The notes beneath the pieces are model-generated. The model had not been told where the DNA came from and did no database searches. It saw nothing but the letters and a program-made list of their open reading frames with translations. From Methylobacterium sp. J-077 (lineage in GTDB: Bacteria > Pseudomonadota > Alphaproteobacteria > Rhizobiales > Beijerinckiaceae), in contig NZ_JAKSYJ010000102.1 of the NCBI RefSeq assembly GCF_022829365.1, positions 1-64,000 of the forward strand: 64,000 nucleotides of DNA. The letters run 5' to 3'. Shown here piece after piece: positions 47,436 to 56,232 of the stretch; positions within the stretch are counted from its first letter, which is position 1, and each line of letters opens with the position of its first letter. The translations under genes were made by a program, and so were the position numbers.

Positions 47436-47771
47436 TTGATCACCCCCGCCTTCGCGCAAGGGGCCGCTACGGCCGCTGGCGGAGCGGAGATCGCCTTTCA
47501 GGTGATCCCGTTCGTCCTGATCTTCGTGATCATGTATTTCCTGATCCTGCGACCGCAGCAGAAGCGGGTCAAGGACCACCAGGTGCTGCTCAAATCCGTG
47601 CGCCGGGACGACACGATCGTCACCAATGGCGGCCTGGTCGGGCGGGTGGTCAAGGCCGTGGACGACCAGGCCGAGATCGAGGTCGAGATCGCCCCGAACG
47701 TCCGCGTGCGCGTCGTCCGCACGATGATCTCCGAGGTCCGCGCCAAGGGCGCCCCGGCCAAGGCCGCCTGA
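47436..47771 (+). CDS. yajC: Preprotein translocase subunit YajC
   Basis: 111 residues from a TTG with AGGAGA 7 bases upstream. One membrane helix (about 24-43) carries the typical I-M-Y-F-L-I-L-R-P-Q-Q-K-R, followed by V-V-T-N-G-G-L-V-G-R-V-type soluble sequence (here I-V-T-N-G-G-L-V-G-R-V-V-K). YajC associates with SecDF and YidC at the Sec translocon. It is the first gene of yajC-secD-secF-Mth938-SQS/PSY. Confidence 0.93.
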   Translation: MITPAFAQGAATAAGGAEIAFQVIPFVLIFVIMYFLILRPQQKRVKDHQVLLKSVRRDDTIVTNGGLVGRVVKAVDDQAEIEVEIAPNVRVRVVRTMISEVRAKGAPAKAA

Positions 47772-47828
47772 CGCTCCCCATGAAGCGGCCGGCGCAACAC
47801 GCCGGCTTGAAAGAGAAAACACCGGCCG

Positions 47829-49433
47829 ATGCTGCGCTTCTCCCGTGCGAAGATCATCACGACCCTCGCCGCGATCCTGATCGGCCTGATGCTCGCGGTG
47901 CCGAGCTTCTTCTCGCCCGAGCAGCGCAAGGGCTTCATGGCGAGCCTGCCGTCCTGGTTCCCGGCCTGGATCGTGCCGACTCGGGCGATCGTGCTCGGCC
48001 TCGATCTCCAGGGCGGCTCGCAGCTGCTGCTGGAGGTCGACCAGAACGAGCTGATCGCCTCCCAGGCCAAGGCCCTGCGCGACGACGTGCGCCGCACCCT
48101 GCAGCAGGAGAATGTCCGCGCCGACGGCGGCATCGGCCTGCTCCAGCGCGGCGTCCAGGTGAAGGTCGCGGACGACGCCGCCCGGGCCAAGGTCCTGCCG
48201 AAGCTGCAGGAATTGTCGCTGCCGATCACCACGTCGATCGGTCAGACTGCCGCCCGCACCCTCGACGTCACCGAGCAGCCCGGCGGCGTGATCCGCCTCA
48301 CGCTCACCGATGCCGGCATCACCGACCGCACGCGCCGGGCCGTGAGCCAGGGCATCGAGGTCATCCGCCGCCGCCTCGATTCCACCGGCACCACCGAACC
48401 CTCGATCCAGCAGCAGGGCGCCGACCGGATCCTGATCCAAGTCCCGGGCGAGCAGAACCCGGAGCGGCTGGAGAAGCTGCTGGGCTCCACCGCCAAGCTC
48501 GAATTCCGCATGCTCGCCGACAGCCCTTCGGGCGATGTCGACATGCTGCCCTCCAAGGACGAGAAGGGCGCCAAGGTCCCGGTCGAGCGCCGGGTCATGG
48601 CGGATGGCGGCGAGCTGACCGACGCCCAGCCGGCCTTCGACCAGCAGTCGCACGAGCCGATGGTCAGCTTCAAATTCAACCTGCGCGGCGCCCAGCGCTT
48701 CGGCCAGGCGACCTCGGAGAATGTCGGCCGGCGCATGGCGATCGTGCTCGACAACGAGGTGGTCTCCGCCCCGGTGATCCGCTCGGCGATCACCGGCGGC
48801 TCGGGCCAGATCACCGGCAACTTCACGGTTCAGCAGGCCAACGACCTGTCGGTCCTGCTTCGGGCCGGCGCGTTGCCGGCGAAGTTCACCGTGGTCGAGC
48901 GCCGCGTCGTCGGCCCGGGCCTCGGCCGCGACTCGATCCAGGCCGGCAAGCTCGCGACCCTGGTGGCCGCGGGCCTGGTCGTCTGCTTCATGTTCGCCAC
49001 CTACGGGACCTTCGGCTTCATCGCCAACATCGCCCTGATGGTCCATGTCGGGCTGATCCTGGGCCTGATGTCGGTGCTCGAGGCGACCATGACCCTGCCG
49101 GGCATCGCCGGCATCGTGCTCACCATCGGTACGGCGGTGGATTCCAACGTGCTGATCTACGAGCGCATGCGCGAGGAGAGCCATGCCGGCCGCTCGCTGA
49201 TCTCCGCGCTCCAGGCCGGCTTCGACCGCGCCTTCGCGACGATCATCGACTCGAACTCGACCATGGCGATCGCCGCGCTGATCCTGTTCTTCCTCGGCTC
49301 CGGGCCGGTGAAGGGGTTTGCCGTTGTGTTCATCCTCGGCATCCTGACCACCGTCATCACCGCCGTGACACTGACCCGGATGATGATCGCGGTGTGGTAT
49401 AAGACCTTCAGGCCGAAGGCCCTGCCGTTCTGA
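47829..49433 (+). CDS. secD: Protein translocase subunit SecD
   Basis: 534 residues, normal for alphaproteobacterial SecD. N-terminal membrane helix, then L-G-L-D-L-Q-G-G-S-Q-L-L-L-E-V (the D1 motif), a large periplasmic domain, and C-terminal helices with T-I-G-T-A-V-D-S-N-V-L-I-Y-E-R-M-R-E-E, the proton-path helix. With SecF it pulls substrates through SecYEG using the proton gradient. It lies 57 bp after yajC; secF is 333 bp further on rather than adjacent. Confidence 0.95.
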   Translation: MLRFSRAKIITTLAAILIGLMLAVPSFFSPEQRKGFMASLPSWFPAWIVPTRAIVLGLDLQGGSQLLLEVDQNELIASQAKALRDDVRRTLQQENVRADGGIGLLQRGVQVKVADDAARAKVLPKLQELSLPITTSIGQTAARTLDVTEQPGGVIRLTLTDAGITDRTRRAVSQGIEVIRRRLDSTGTTEPSIQQQGADRILIQVPGEQNPERLEKLLGSTAKLEFRMLADSPSGDVDMLPSKDEKGAKVPVERRVMADGGELTDAQPAFDQQSHEPMVSFKFNLRGAQRFGQATSENVGRRMAIVLDNEVVSAPVIRSAITGGSGQITGNFTVQQANDLSVLLRAGALPAKFTVVERRVVGPGLGRDSIQAGKLATLVAAGLVVCFMFATYGTFGFIANIALMVHVGLILGLMSVLEATMTLPGIAGIVLTIGTAVDSNVLIYERMREESHAGRSLISALQAGFDRAFATIIDSNSTMAIAALILFFLGSGPVKGFAVVFILGILTTVITAVTLTRMMIAVWYKTFRPKALPF

Positions 49434-49479
49434 TTGTTTTGGGAGGTCGTTGACGCACACAGGGCAAACGGCGCGCCAC

Positions 49480-49650
49480 CCTCTCCCCTCTGCGGGAGAG
49501 GGTGGCCCCCGATGGGGGGCGGGAGAGGGGCAGCGCGACGGTTCGGGATTTGAAGCCTGTCGCGACCTCTCCGGACACGTCGCTCCCCTCTCCCGACCCC
49601 TGCTGACGCAGGGGCCACCCTCCCCCGCAGAGGGGGGAGGGAGAGGCGCT
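49480..49650. repeat. Palindromic intergenic repeat (family A) between secD and secF
   Basis: Arms at 49488-49508 and 49612-49632 are inverted with one mismatch over 21 bp (CTCTGCGGGAGAGGGTGGCCC type). It resembles the element at 10521-10612. It fills most of the 333-bp secD-secF gap and could form a long stem in the mRNA. No gene is seen in the gap. Confidence 0.7.
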
Positions 49651-49766
49651 TGGACTCTACCGGGGCCCTCGTCCGTCAACGATGTGAGAATACATAGCCC
49701 GCACGGTAGGTGGCCCCAGCGCCCTGGCCCCCTCCGTCGCGGTTCGCGGTGAAAAGAGACCCGACC

Positions 49767-50708
49767 ATGCGCCTGCTCCGCCTCTGGCCCGATGAATCGC
49801 ATTTCGACTTCATGCGCTTCCGGCGGCTGACCTTTCCGCTCTCGGCCGCCCTGTCGCTCGCGACCGTGGTGCTGTTCCTCACCGTCGGGCTGAACTTCGG
49901 CATCGACTTCAAGGGCGGCACCCTGGTCGAGCTGCAGGCCAAGTCCGGCACTGCCGACGTGGCCGCGATCCGGCACACCGCAGTGGGCTTCGGCTTCGGC
50001 GAGCCGGAGGTGCAGGAGCTGGGCAATCAGGGCACCGTGCTGGTGCGCCTGCCGCTGCAGCCCGGCGAGCAGGGCCAGACCGCGGTGATGAACAAGGCGC
50101 ACGCCGCCTTCGACGCCGATTACGATTTCCGCCGCACCGAGACCGTCGGCCCGCGCGTGTCGGGCGAGCTGGTCCAGTCCGGCACCCTCGGCGTCGTGCT
50201 GTCGGTCGTGGCGGTGCTGCTGTACCTGTGGTTCCGGTTCGAGCGGGAGCTGGCGCTCGGCGCCATCGTCGGCACGCTCCACGACATCGTGCTCACCGTC
50301 GGCGTGTTCATCATCACCCGCATCGAGTTCAACATGACCTCGATCGCCGCGATCCTGACCATCGTCGGCTACTCGCTCAACGAGACCGTGGTGGTGTTCG
50401 ACCGGACCCGCGAGTTGATGCGGCGCTACAAGACCATCCCCACCGTCGACCTGCTGAACCTGTCGATCAACTCGACCATGTCGCGGACCGTGATGACCTC
50501 GATCTCGTCCGGCCTGTCGCTCCTGGCGCTGGTCCTGTTCGGCGGCGAGGCGATCAAGGGCTTCGCCACCGTGATGCTCTGCGGCGTCGTGATCTGCACC
50601 TACTCGGCGATCTTCGTCTCGACTCCGGTGTTGATCTATCTGGGGCTGATGCTCTCGGGCGCCCGGGCGGCGGCCGAGCGGTCCGGCGTCCCGCAACCGG
50701 CGGAGTAG
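49767..50708 (+). CDS. secF: Protein translocase subunit SecF
   Basis: 313 residues from the ATG at 49767. L-N-F-G-I-D-F-K-G-G-T-L-V-E is the SecF D1 motif, and I-V-G-Y-S-L-N-E-T-V-V-V-F-D-R-T-R-E the helix-4/5 motif. Six membrane helices are expected. An upstream in-frame leader through the repeat region is not considered coding. The next gene starts 12 bp downstream. Confidence 0.95.
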   Translation: MRLLRLWPDESHFDFMRFRRLTFPLSAALSLATVVLFLTVGLNFGIDFKGGTLVELQAKSGTADVAAIRHTAVGFGFGEPEVQELGNQGTVLVRLPLQPGEQGQTAVMNKAHAAFDADYDFRRTETVGPRVSGELVQSGTLGVVLSVVAVLLYLWFRFERELALGAIVGTLHDIVLTVGVFIITRIEFNMTSIAAILTIVGYSLNETVVVFDRTRELMRRYKTIPTVDLLNLSINSTMSRTVMTSISSGLSLLALVLFGGEAIKGFATVMLCGVVICTYSAIFVSTPVLIYLGLMLSGARAAAERSGVPQPAE

Positions 50709-50720
50709 TTTTTTTCGGAC

Positions 50721-51119
50721 ATGGCCGAGCAGGAGACGTCAAAGGGCTTCGAATCCGGTTTCGTGCCGGGGCGCCACATCATCGACACCTACGGCAATGG
50801 CGGCTTCCGCTTCGCCGGGATGTCGCATCGCGGCTCGCTCCTGCTCCTGCCCTCGGGCGTGCGCGCCTGGGACGTCGCCACGCCCAAGGCGATCGATCGC
50901 ACGGCCCTGCGGCCTGTCCAGGCCGAGGCGGCTGGGATCGAGCTGCTGCTGGTCGGCACCGGCCTCGACATCGCGGCGATCGACCCGTCCCTGCGCAGCT
51001 GGCTCAAGGATGCCGGCGTCGGGCTCGACGTGATGCAGACCGGGGCGGCGGCCCGGACCTACAACATCCTGGTGGCCGAGAACCGCAAGGTCGCGGCCGC
51101 CCTGATCGTGGTCGATTGA
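50721..51119 (+). CDS. Mth938/NDUFAF3-like domain protein
   Basis: 132 residues of the DUF498 fold: I-D-T-Y-G-N-G-G-F-R-F-A-G opens the domain, then E-L-L-L-V-G-T-G and D-V-M-Q-T-G-A-A-A-R-T-Y-N-I-L-V-A-E-N-R-K-V-A-A-A. NDUFAF3, a human complex I assembly factor, is the mitochondrial homologue, and the family is known to sit beside secDF in alphaproteobacteria. The bacterial protein's role is not proven. Its stop overlaps the next start (TGATG). Confidence 0.88.
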   Translation: MAEQETSKGFESGFVPGRHIIDTYGNGGFRFAGMSHRGSLLLLPSGVRAWDVATPKAIDRTALRPVQAEAAGIELLLVGTGLDIAAIDPSLRSWLKDAGVGLDVMQTGAAARTYNILVAENRKVAAALIVVD

Positions 51120-51997
51120 TGCCGGAGGTCGACGACAAGTCCGCGGAGACCGGCCTCGCCTTCGCGCAGGCCCATTGCGAGCAGCTGGTCCGGGACGGCG
51201 ACCCGGACCGTTACTACGCGACCCTGTTCGCCCCGGCCGCCGCCCGCCCGCATCTCTTCGCCCTCTACGCCTTCAGCCTGACCATCGCGCGGGTGCGCGA
51301 GGCCGCCTCGAACCCGATGGCCGGCGAGATCCGCCTGCAATGGTGGCGCGACGCCCTCCAGGGCGAGGCCCGGGGCGATGTCCGCGCCAACCCGGTGGCG
51401 GCGGCCCTCGAGGAGGCGATCCGGGTCAACCGCCTGCTACGCCAGCCCTTCGTGGACCTGATCGACGCGCGGGTGTTCGACCTCTACGAGGACCCGATGC
51501 CCCGGGTGAACGACCTGGAGGGCTATTGCGGCGAGACCGCCTCGGCCCTGTTCCGGCTGGCGAGCCTGGTGATCGGCACCGGCACCGAGCCGGGTGGTGC
51601 GGCTGCCGCCGGCCATGCCGGCGTGGCCTACGGCCTCACCGGCCTGTTGCGCGCCCTGCCCTGGCATGCCCGTTCCGGCCAGGTCTATCTGCCCGCCGAC
51701 GTGCTCGGCCGCTACGGCGTCACCCGTGAGGACATCACCAGCGGCCGCGGCGGCCCCGGCCTGCGCCGGGCCTGCGCCGACCTGCGCACCCTCGCCCGGA
51801 CCCACCTCAAGGCCTTCGAGGCGGCCCGCCCGGCCATCGCGCCGCTCGCCGGCGCGGCCTTCCTGCCGGTGGCCCTGGTCGAGCCCTATCTCGCGACGAT
51901 GGAGCGGGCGAGCTACGACCCCCTCAACACGCTCACCGATCTGCCGCGCTGGCGCAAGCTGTGGCGGCTGTGGCGGGCCTCGCGGCGGATTGGGTGA
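51119..51997 (+). CDS. Squalene/phytoene synthase family protein, NDUFAF6-like
   Basis: 292 residues. It resembles trans-isoprenyl synthases (F-A-L-Y-A-F-S-L-T-I-A-R-V-R-E, L-Q-W-W-R-D-A-L, F-V-D-L-I-D-A-R-V-F-D-L-Y, Y-C-G-E-T-A-S). The first D-x-x-x-D substrate motif is not evident, being replaced in the region I-A-R-V-R-E-A. With the Mth938 gene fused to it by a one-base overlap, it is probably an NDUFAF6 homologue, a complex I assembly factor, rather than a carotenoid or hopanoid enzyme. That is inference from context and motif loss. Confidence 0.82.
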   Translation: MPEVDDKSAETGLAFAQAHCEQLVRDGDPDRYYATLFAPAAARPHLFALYAFSLTIARVREAASNPMAGEIRLQWWRDALQGEARGDVRANPVAAALEEAIRVNRLLRQPFVDLIDARVFDLYEDPMPRVNDLEGYCGETASALFRLASLVIGTGTEPGGAAAAGHAGVAYGLTGLLRALPWHARSGQVYLPADVLGRYGVTREDITSGRGGPGLRRACADLRTLARTHLKAFEAARPAIAPLAGAAFLPVALVEPYLATMERASYDPLNTLTDLPRWRKLWRLWRASRRIG

Positions 51998-52022
51998 ACA
52001 CCTTCGAGCGAACGACTGTCAC

Positions 52023-52115
52023 CGTCATTGCGAGCGCAGCGAAGCAACCCAGTGCAGCGCGCGATCTCAGAATGGTGGCGTTTCCCTGGGTTGCTTCGCT
52101 ACGCTCGCAATGACG
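52023..52115. repeat. Palindromic intergenic repeat (family C)
   Basis: Arms at 52023-52051 and 52087-52115 are inverted with one mismatch over 29 bp, beginning CGTCATTGCGAGCGCAGCGA. This matches a repeat type widely scattered in Hyphomicrobiales genomes. It lies between the convergent NDUFAF6-like and pcm genes and may terminate both. Confidence 0.8.
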
Positions 52116-52131
52116 GCGTGGAACAGGGACG

Positions 52132-52779
52132 TCACAGAACCCGCGCCAACCCCGGTACCAGCGCCGCCAAACGCATCGGCGGGCCGAGCTCCGGTTCGGC
52201 CTCCGGATTCGCCAGGGTCGCGACCCGGCAGCGGCCGTCGTGAAGGAGGCCGGTCACCAGGCGGCCAGCCGGTTCCAGGGCTGCACGCCAATGCGGCGGG
52301 ATCGCATCGACGCTGCCGTGGACCAGGATCCGGTCGAAGCCACCATCCGGCAGGTCCGGGGCGAGGCCGTCGGCCTGAACCACGTGGACCTCGGATTGGT
52401 CGGAGAGCCGCGCGGCCGCCTCCCGGGCCAGCGTCGCGTAGCGCTCCAGGCTCAAGACCGCGCCGGCCCCGAGCTTGGCCAAGAGGGCCGTGGCGTAGCC
52501 CGAGCCGGTGCCGATCTCGAGAACCCGGTGGCCCGGCTCGACCCGCAGCAGCGCCAGCATCTGCGCCACCAGGGTTGGCGCGGTCATCGAGGCGCCGCAG
52601 GGCAGCGGCAGGGCGATGTCCCGCCGGGCCTGGGCGCGGTGGGCGGCGGGGGCGAAGGGCTCCCGCGCCACCTGCTCCATGGCCCGCAGGATCGCGGTGT
52701 CGCGAAGGCCCCGGCCCCGAAGCGCCATGACGAAGGCCGCGTTGCCGGCAGCCTCCTCGAGGCTGCCCAGATCGATCAC
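52132..52779 (-). CDS. pcm: Protein-L-isoaspartate O-methyltransferase-like protein
   Basis: 215 residues from a GTG at 52779 that overlaps the surE stop (GTGA). Pcm features: M-x-x-[20 protein letters not shown], the SAM motif [16 protein letters not shown] and D-R-I-L-V-H-G-S. It repairs isoaspartyl residues in aged proteins. The surE-pcm pairing is widely conserved, as here; serS precedes them. Confidence 0.88.
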   Translation of the reverse strand: MIDLGSLEEAAGNAAFVMALRGRGLRDTAILRAMEQVAREPFAPAAHRAQARRDIALPLPCGASMTAPTLVAQMLALLRVEPGHRVLEIGTGSGYATALLAKLGAGAVLSLERYATLAREAAARLSDQSEVHVVQADGLAPDLPDGGFDRILVHGSVDAIPPHWRAALEPAGRLVTGLLHDGRCRVATLANPEAEPELGPPMRLAALVPGLARVL

Positions 52780-53540
52780 GCCGAGAACGCCTGCGCGAAC
52801 CGGGTCAGGGTCGGCTCGTCCGTGAGGTCGAGGCGCAGGGGCGTCACCGAGATCCGCTTCTCGGCGATCGCCTTCAGGTCCGAGCCGTGGCCCGGCTCGA
52901 ACCGGGCCTTGGCGAAGGCCAGCCAGAAATAGGGGTTGCCGCGTCCGTCCACCCGGGCGTCGATCGACAGCAGCGCCTGATTGCGAAAACCCTGCGCCGC
53001 CACCGCGACGCCCTGCACGTCGGCGGGCTCGCAATCCGGGAAGTTGACGTTGACCAGGATGCCGGGCTCGATCCCGGTCTCCAGGATCTTTCGGATCACC
53101 TTCGGGCCATGCTCCCGGGCGCAGTCCCATTTGAGATTTCCGCGTCCGCCTGCCCCGTAGGCCTGGCTGAGCGCGATCGAGCGGATGCCGAGGATCGTGC
53201 CCTCCATGGCAGCCGCGATCGTGCCCGAATAGGTCACGTCCTCGGCGACGTTCTGGCCGCGGTTCACCCCCGACAGGATCAGGTCCGGTCCATGGTCGGC
53301 CAGGATGTGGCGCACCCCCAGGATCACGCAATCGGAGGGCGTGCCCTTCACGGCGAAGCGCTGCTCCGAGACCTGCCGCAGGCGCAGCGGGTCGTTCAGC
53401 GACAGCGAGTGCGAGACCCCGGACTGGTCGCTCTCGGGGGCCACCACCCAGACGTCGTCGGACAGCTCCCGGGCGATCTCCTCCAGGGTGGCGAGCCCCG
53501 GCGCGTGGATGCCGTCGTCGTTGGTGACTAGGATGCGCAT
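52776..53540 (-). CDS. surE: 5'/3'-nucleotidase SurE
   Basis: 254 residues. It begins [15 protein letters not shown], the metal-binding motif, followed by [12 protein letters not shown] and S-G-V-N-R-G-Q-N. SurE is a metal-dependent nucleotidase/exopolyphosphatase of stress and stationary phase. Its ATG overlaps the serS stop by one base, and its stop overlaps the pcm start. Confidence 0.95.
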   Translation of the reverse strand: MRILVTNDDGIHAPGLATLEEIARELSDDVWVVAPESDQSGVSHSLSLNDPLRLRQVSEQRFAVKGTPSDCVILGVRHILADHGPDLILSGVNRGQNVAEDVTYSGTIAAAMEGTILGIRSIALSQAYGAGGRGNLKWDCAREHGPKVIRKILETGIEPGILVNVNFPDCEPADVQGVAVAAQGFRNQALLSIDARVDGRGNPYFWLAFAKARFEPGHGSDLKAIAEKRISVTPLRLDLTDEPTLTRFAQAFSA

Positions 53541-54955
53541 CAGCGGGCCCCTTCGATCCGGTTGAGCCCGCCCATGTAGGGGTGGAGCACCGACGGGATC
53601 GTGATGCTCCCGTCCGGGTTCTGGTAGTTCTCCATCACGGCGATCAGGGCGCGGCCGACCGCGACGCCTGAGCCGTTCAGCGTGTGGACATAGGCCGGCT
53701 TGCCGTCCTTGCCCCGGTAGCGGGCGTTCATCCGCCGGGCCTGGAACTCGCCGCAGACCGAGCAGGAGGAAATCTCCCGGTGGGTCCGCTGGCCCGGCAC
53801 CCAGACCTCAATGTCGTAGGTCTTCTGGCTCGCGAAGCCCATGTCGCCGGTGCAGAGGGTCATCACCCGGTAGGGCAGATCGAGTTTTCTAAGGACTGCC
53901 TCGGCGCAGGTGAGCATCCGCTCGTGCTCGGTGGCGGATTCTTCGGGCGTGGTGATCGAGACCAGCTCGACCTTGTTGAACTGGTGCTGGCGCAGCATGC
54001 CGCGGGTATCCCGCCCCGCCGCCCCGGCCTCGGCCCGGAAGCAGGGGGTTAGGGCGGTGAAGCGCAGGGGGAGTTCTTCTTCCTTCAGGATCGACTCGCG
54101 CACGAGGTTGGTCAGCGGCACCTCGGCGGTGGGGATGAGCCAGAAATCCTCCCGTGTGGGTGCCGCCTCAATAGCTCGGTCGACCACGTCGGCGAGCCCG
54201 AGGGCGCCGTCACGGAAGGCGGATTGATCCGCCTCGCCGGCATGGGCCAGGGCCTCGTGCAGCATCTCGGCCCGGCTCTGGATGTTCGACGAGAAGAACT
54301 GGTCGTCGGCGAATTTTGGCAGCTGTGCGGTGCCGAACATGGCTGCGTCCCGCACCAGCACCGGCGGCGCAACTTCCAGATACCCGTGCTCCTGCGTGTG
54401 CAGGTCGAGCATGAACTGGCCCAGCGCCCGCTCCAGCCGGGCGAGCTGCCCCTTGAGCACCACGAAGCGCGAGCCCGAGAGCTTGGCGGCGGATTCGAAA
54501 TCCATCAGCCCGCTGGCTTCACCGAGCTCGAAATGCTCGCGGCCTTCGGTCAGCCGCTCCCGCGTGGAGGCGTGGCTGCGGTAGAGCACGTTGCCGTGCT
54601 CGTCGGCGCCGTCCGGCACGTCGGGCTTGGGCTGGTTCGGGATCGCCGCGAGTTTTTCCGCCAGCGCTGCGTCGGCCGCCTCCTGCGCGGCCTTCAGCTC
54701 CGGCTCGGCGCTTTTGAGCGCGGCAACCTCGGCCATCAGCTCGGCGGCGCGCGCCTCGTCCTTGGCCTTCTTGGCGCCCCCAATCTCCTTGGCCAGCGCG
54801 TTGCGCCGCTCCTGGTTGGCCTGGGCCGCCGAGACCGCGAATTTCCGCGCCTCGTCGAGGGCGATCAGCGCGGCCGAAAGCGGTGCGAGGCCCCGGCGGG
54901 CGAGGTCGCGGTCGAAGGCGTCCGGGTTGTCCCGGATGGCGCGGATGTCGTGCAT
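53540..54955 (-). CDS. serS: Seryl-tRNA synthetase with an internal insertion
   Basis: 471 residues from the ATG at 54955 ([11 protein letters not shown]). An N-terminal coiled-coil tRNA-binding arm (about 30-110) is followed by the class II core: motif 2 [15 protein letters not shown], motif 3 [12 protein letters not shown]. Most SerRS are 425-430 residues; here about 35-45 extra residues sit at roughly 222-267, between [11 protein letters not shown] and W-L-I-P-T-A-E-V. First gene of serS-surE-pcm. Confidence 0.96.
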   Translation of the reverse strand: MHDIRAIRDNPDAFDRDLARRGLAPLSAALIALDEARKFAVSAAQANQERRNALAKEIGGAKKAKDEARAAELMAEVAALKSAEPELKAAQEAADAALAEKLAAIPNQPKPDVPDGADEHGNVLYRSHASTRERLTEGREHFELGEASGLMDFESAAKLSGSRFVVLKGQLARLERALGQFMLDLHTQEHGYLEVAPPVLVRDAAMFGTAQLPKFADDQFFSSNIQSRAEMLHEALAHAGEADQSAFRDGALGLADVVDRAIEAAPTREDFWLIPTAEVPLTNLVRESILKEEELPLRFTALTPCFRAEAGAAGRDTRGMLRQHQFNKVELVSITTPEESATEHERMLTCAEAVLRKLDLPYRVMTLCTGDMGFASQKTYDIEVWVPGQRTHREISSCSVCGEFQARRMNARYRGKDGKPAYVHTLNGSGVAVGRALIAVMENYQNPDGSITIPSVLHPYMGGLNRIEGAR

Positions 54956-55134
54956 CGTGTCGGCTCGGATCGACGCGCAGGCTCGGGGTGCGCGGTCCCC
55001 GCTTTGCCGCATCGCGTCCGGTGGGACAAGCGCAACGCGCGGACCGGAGCGGCCAAGCCGGAACCGGATGATTTCCGTAGCCGAACGCCGTAGTACGGTT
55101 GTTCCACCGATCCGGCAGCGAACCCCCCGATCCG

Positions 55135-56001
55135 ATGACGAGCCTCGAGACCCTGATGCCGCTCCTGGAGCGGATCGCCACCGCGCTGGAGCGGGCCGCG
55201 CCGCCGGCCGTGCCGCCCTTCGACCCGAACGCCGCCGACGCTTTCCTGTGGGGCCCGGAGCGGCGGCTGACCCCGGTGCCCCAGGTGGCCCGGGTGGAGA
55301 TCGGCCTGCTCACCGGCATCGACCGCGCCCGCGACACCCTGATCGAGAACACCGAGCGCTTCGCCCGCGGCCTGCCGGCCAACAACGCCCTGCTGTGGGG
55401 CGCCCGCGGCATGGGCAAGTCCTCGCTGGTCAAGGCGGCCCATGCCGAGATCAACGCCCGCCGACCGGACGGCGCCCTGCCGATGAAGCTCGTGGAGATC
55501 CACCGCGAGGACATCGAGGCCCTGCCCGACCTGATGGCCCTGCTGCGGCCCGATCCGCATCGCTGGCTGGTCTATTGCGACGACCTGTCCTTCGACGGCG
55601 ACGACACCTCGTACAAGTCGCTCAAGACCGCGCTGGACGGCGGCATCGAGGGCCGGCCCGGCAACGTGCTGTTCTACGCCACCTCGAACCGCCGCCACCT
55701 GCTCGCCCGCGACATGGTCGAGAACGAGCGCTCCACAGCGATCAACCCCGGCGAGGCCGTGGAGGAGAAAGTCTCGCTCTCGGACCGGTTCGGCCTCTGG
55801 CTCGGCTTCCACAAATGCAGCCAGGACGAGTTTTTGGCGATGATCCGCGCCTATGCCGACCGCTACGGCCTCGACCTGCCGCCCGAGCGCCTGCGCGCCG
55901 AGGCGCTCGAATGGGCCACAACCCGCGGCTCCCGTTCGGGCCGCACCGCCTTCCAGTTCATCCAGGACCTCGCCGGGCGGATGGGGAAGGGGCTGGATTG
56001 A
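55135..56001 (+). CDS. DUF815 family ATP-binding protein
   Basis: 288 residues. Walker A is G-A-R-G-M-G-K-S-S, a Walker B-like L-V-Y-C-D-D-L-S-F lies near residue 150, and a sensor-type S-N-R-R-H-L follows F-Y-A-T. This AAA-like family (DUF815) is common in proteobacteria and uncharacterised. The start at 55135 matches where homology begins. It is divergent from serS across about 180 bp. Confidence 0.88.
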   Translation: MTSLETLMPLLERIATALERAAPPAVPPFDPNAADAFLWGPERRLTPVPQVARVEIGLLTGIDRARDTLIENTERFARGLPANNALLWGARGMGKSSLVKAAHAEINARRPDGALPMKLVEIHREDIEALPDLMALLRPDPHRWLVYCDDLSFDGDDTSYKSLKTALDGGIEGRPGNVLFYATSNRRHLLARDMVENERSTAINPGEAVEEKVSLSDRFGLWLGFHKCSQDEFLAMIRAYADRYGLDLPPERLRAEALEWATTRGSRSGRTAFQFIQDLAGRMGKGLD

Positions 56002-56047
56002 GCATTCTTATAAGTATCTGACTGATAAGGAATATCACACCCGCGCC

Positions 56048-56170
56048 CTCATCCTGAGGTGCCCAGCGATCGAAGATCGCCGGGCCTCGAAGGAGCTCTC
56101 CAGATCGCTCGGTGATCCCTGGAGGGCCCCCTTCGAGGCCTTCGCTGCGTTCCGTCGACTCAGGATGAGG
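56048..56170. repeat. Palindromic intergenic repeat (family D)
   Basis: Inverted arms start CATCCTGAGGTGCCC at 56050 and end ACTCAGGATGAGG at 56170, with further pairing of CCTCGAAGG and CCTTCGAGG inside. This is another element type seen across Hyphomicrobiales. It occupies the gap between convergent DUF815 and TonB-receptor genes. Confidence 0.75.
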
Positions 56171-56232
56171 AAAGGATGGGAAGGACCCGTCGGGTCGATC
56201 GCCAGATCCGGATCGTGCGCCGCCCCGGCCGC

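Noticed and set aside
47355..50696. A 1113-codon open frame antisense to yajC-secD-secF.
   Set aside because: It mirrors third-position GC bias of the real genes, is rich in Arg/Gly/His/Asp without any domain, and crosses the intergenic repeat.
51119..51997. Calling the squalene/phytoene-synthase-fold gene a hopanoid or carotenoid enzyme.
   Set aside because: The first Asp-rich motif is not evident, and context points to the NDUFAF6 type. No hopanoid or carotenoid gene is adjacent.
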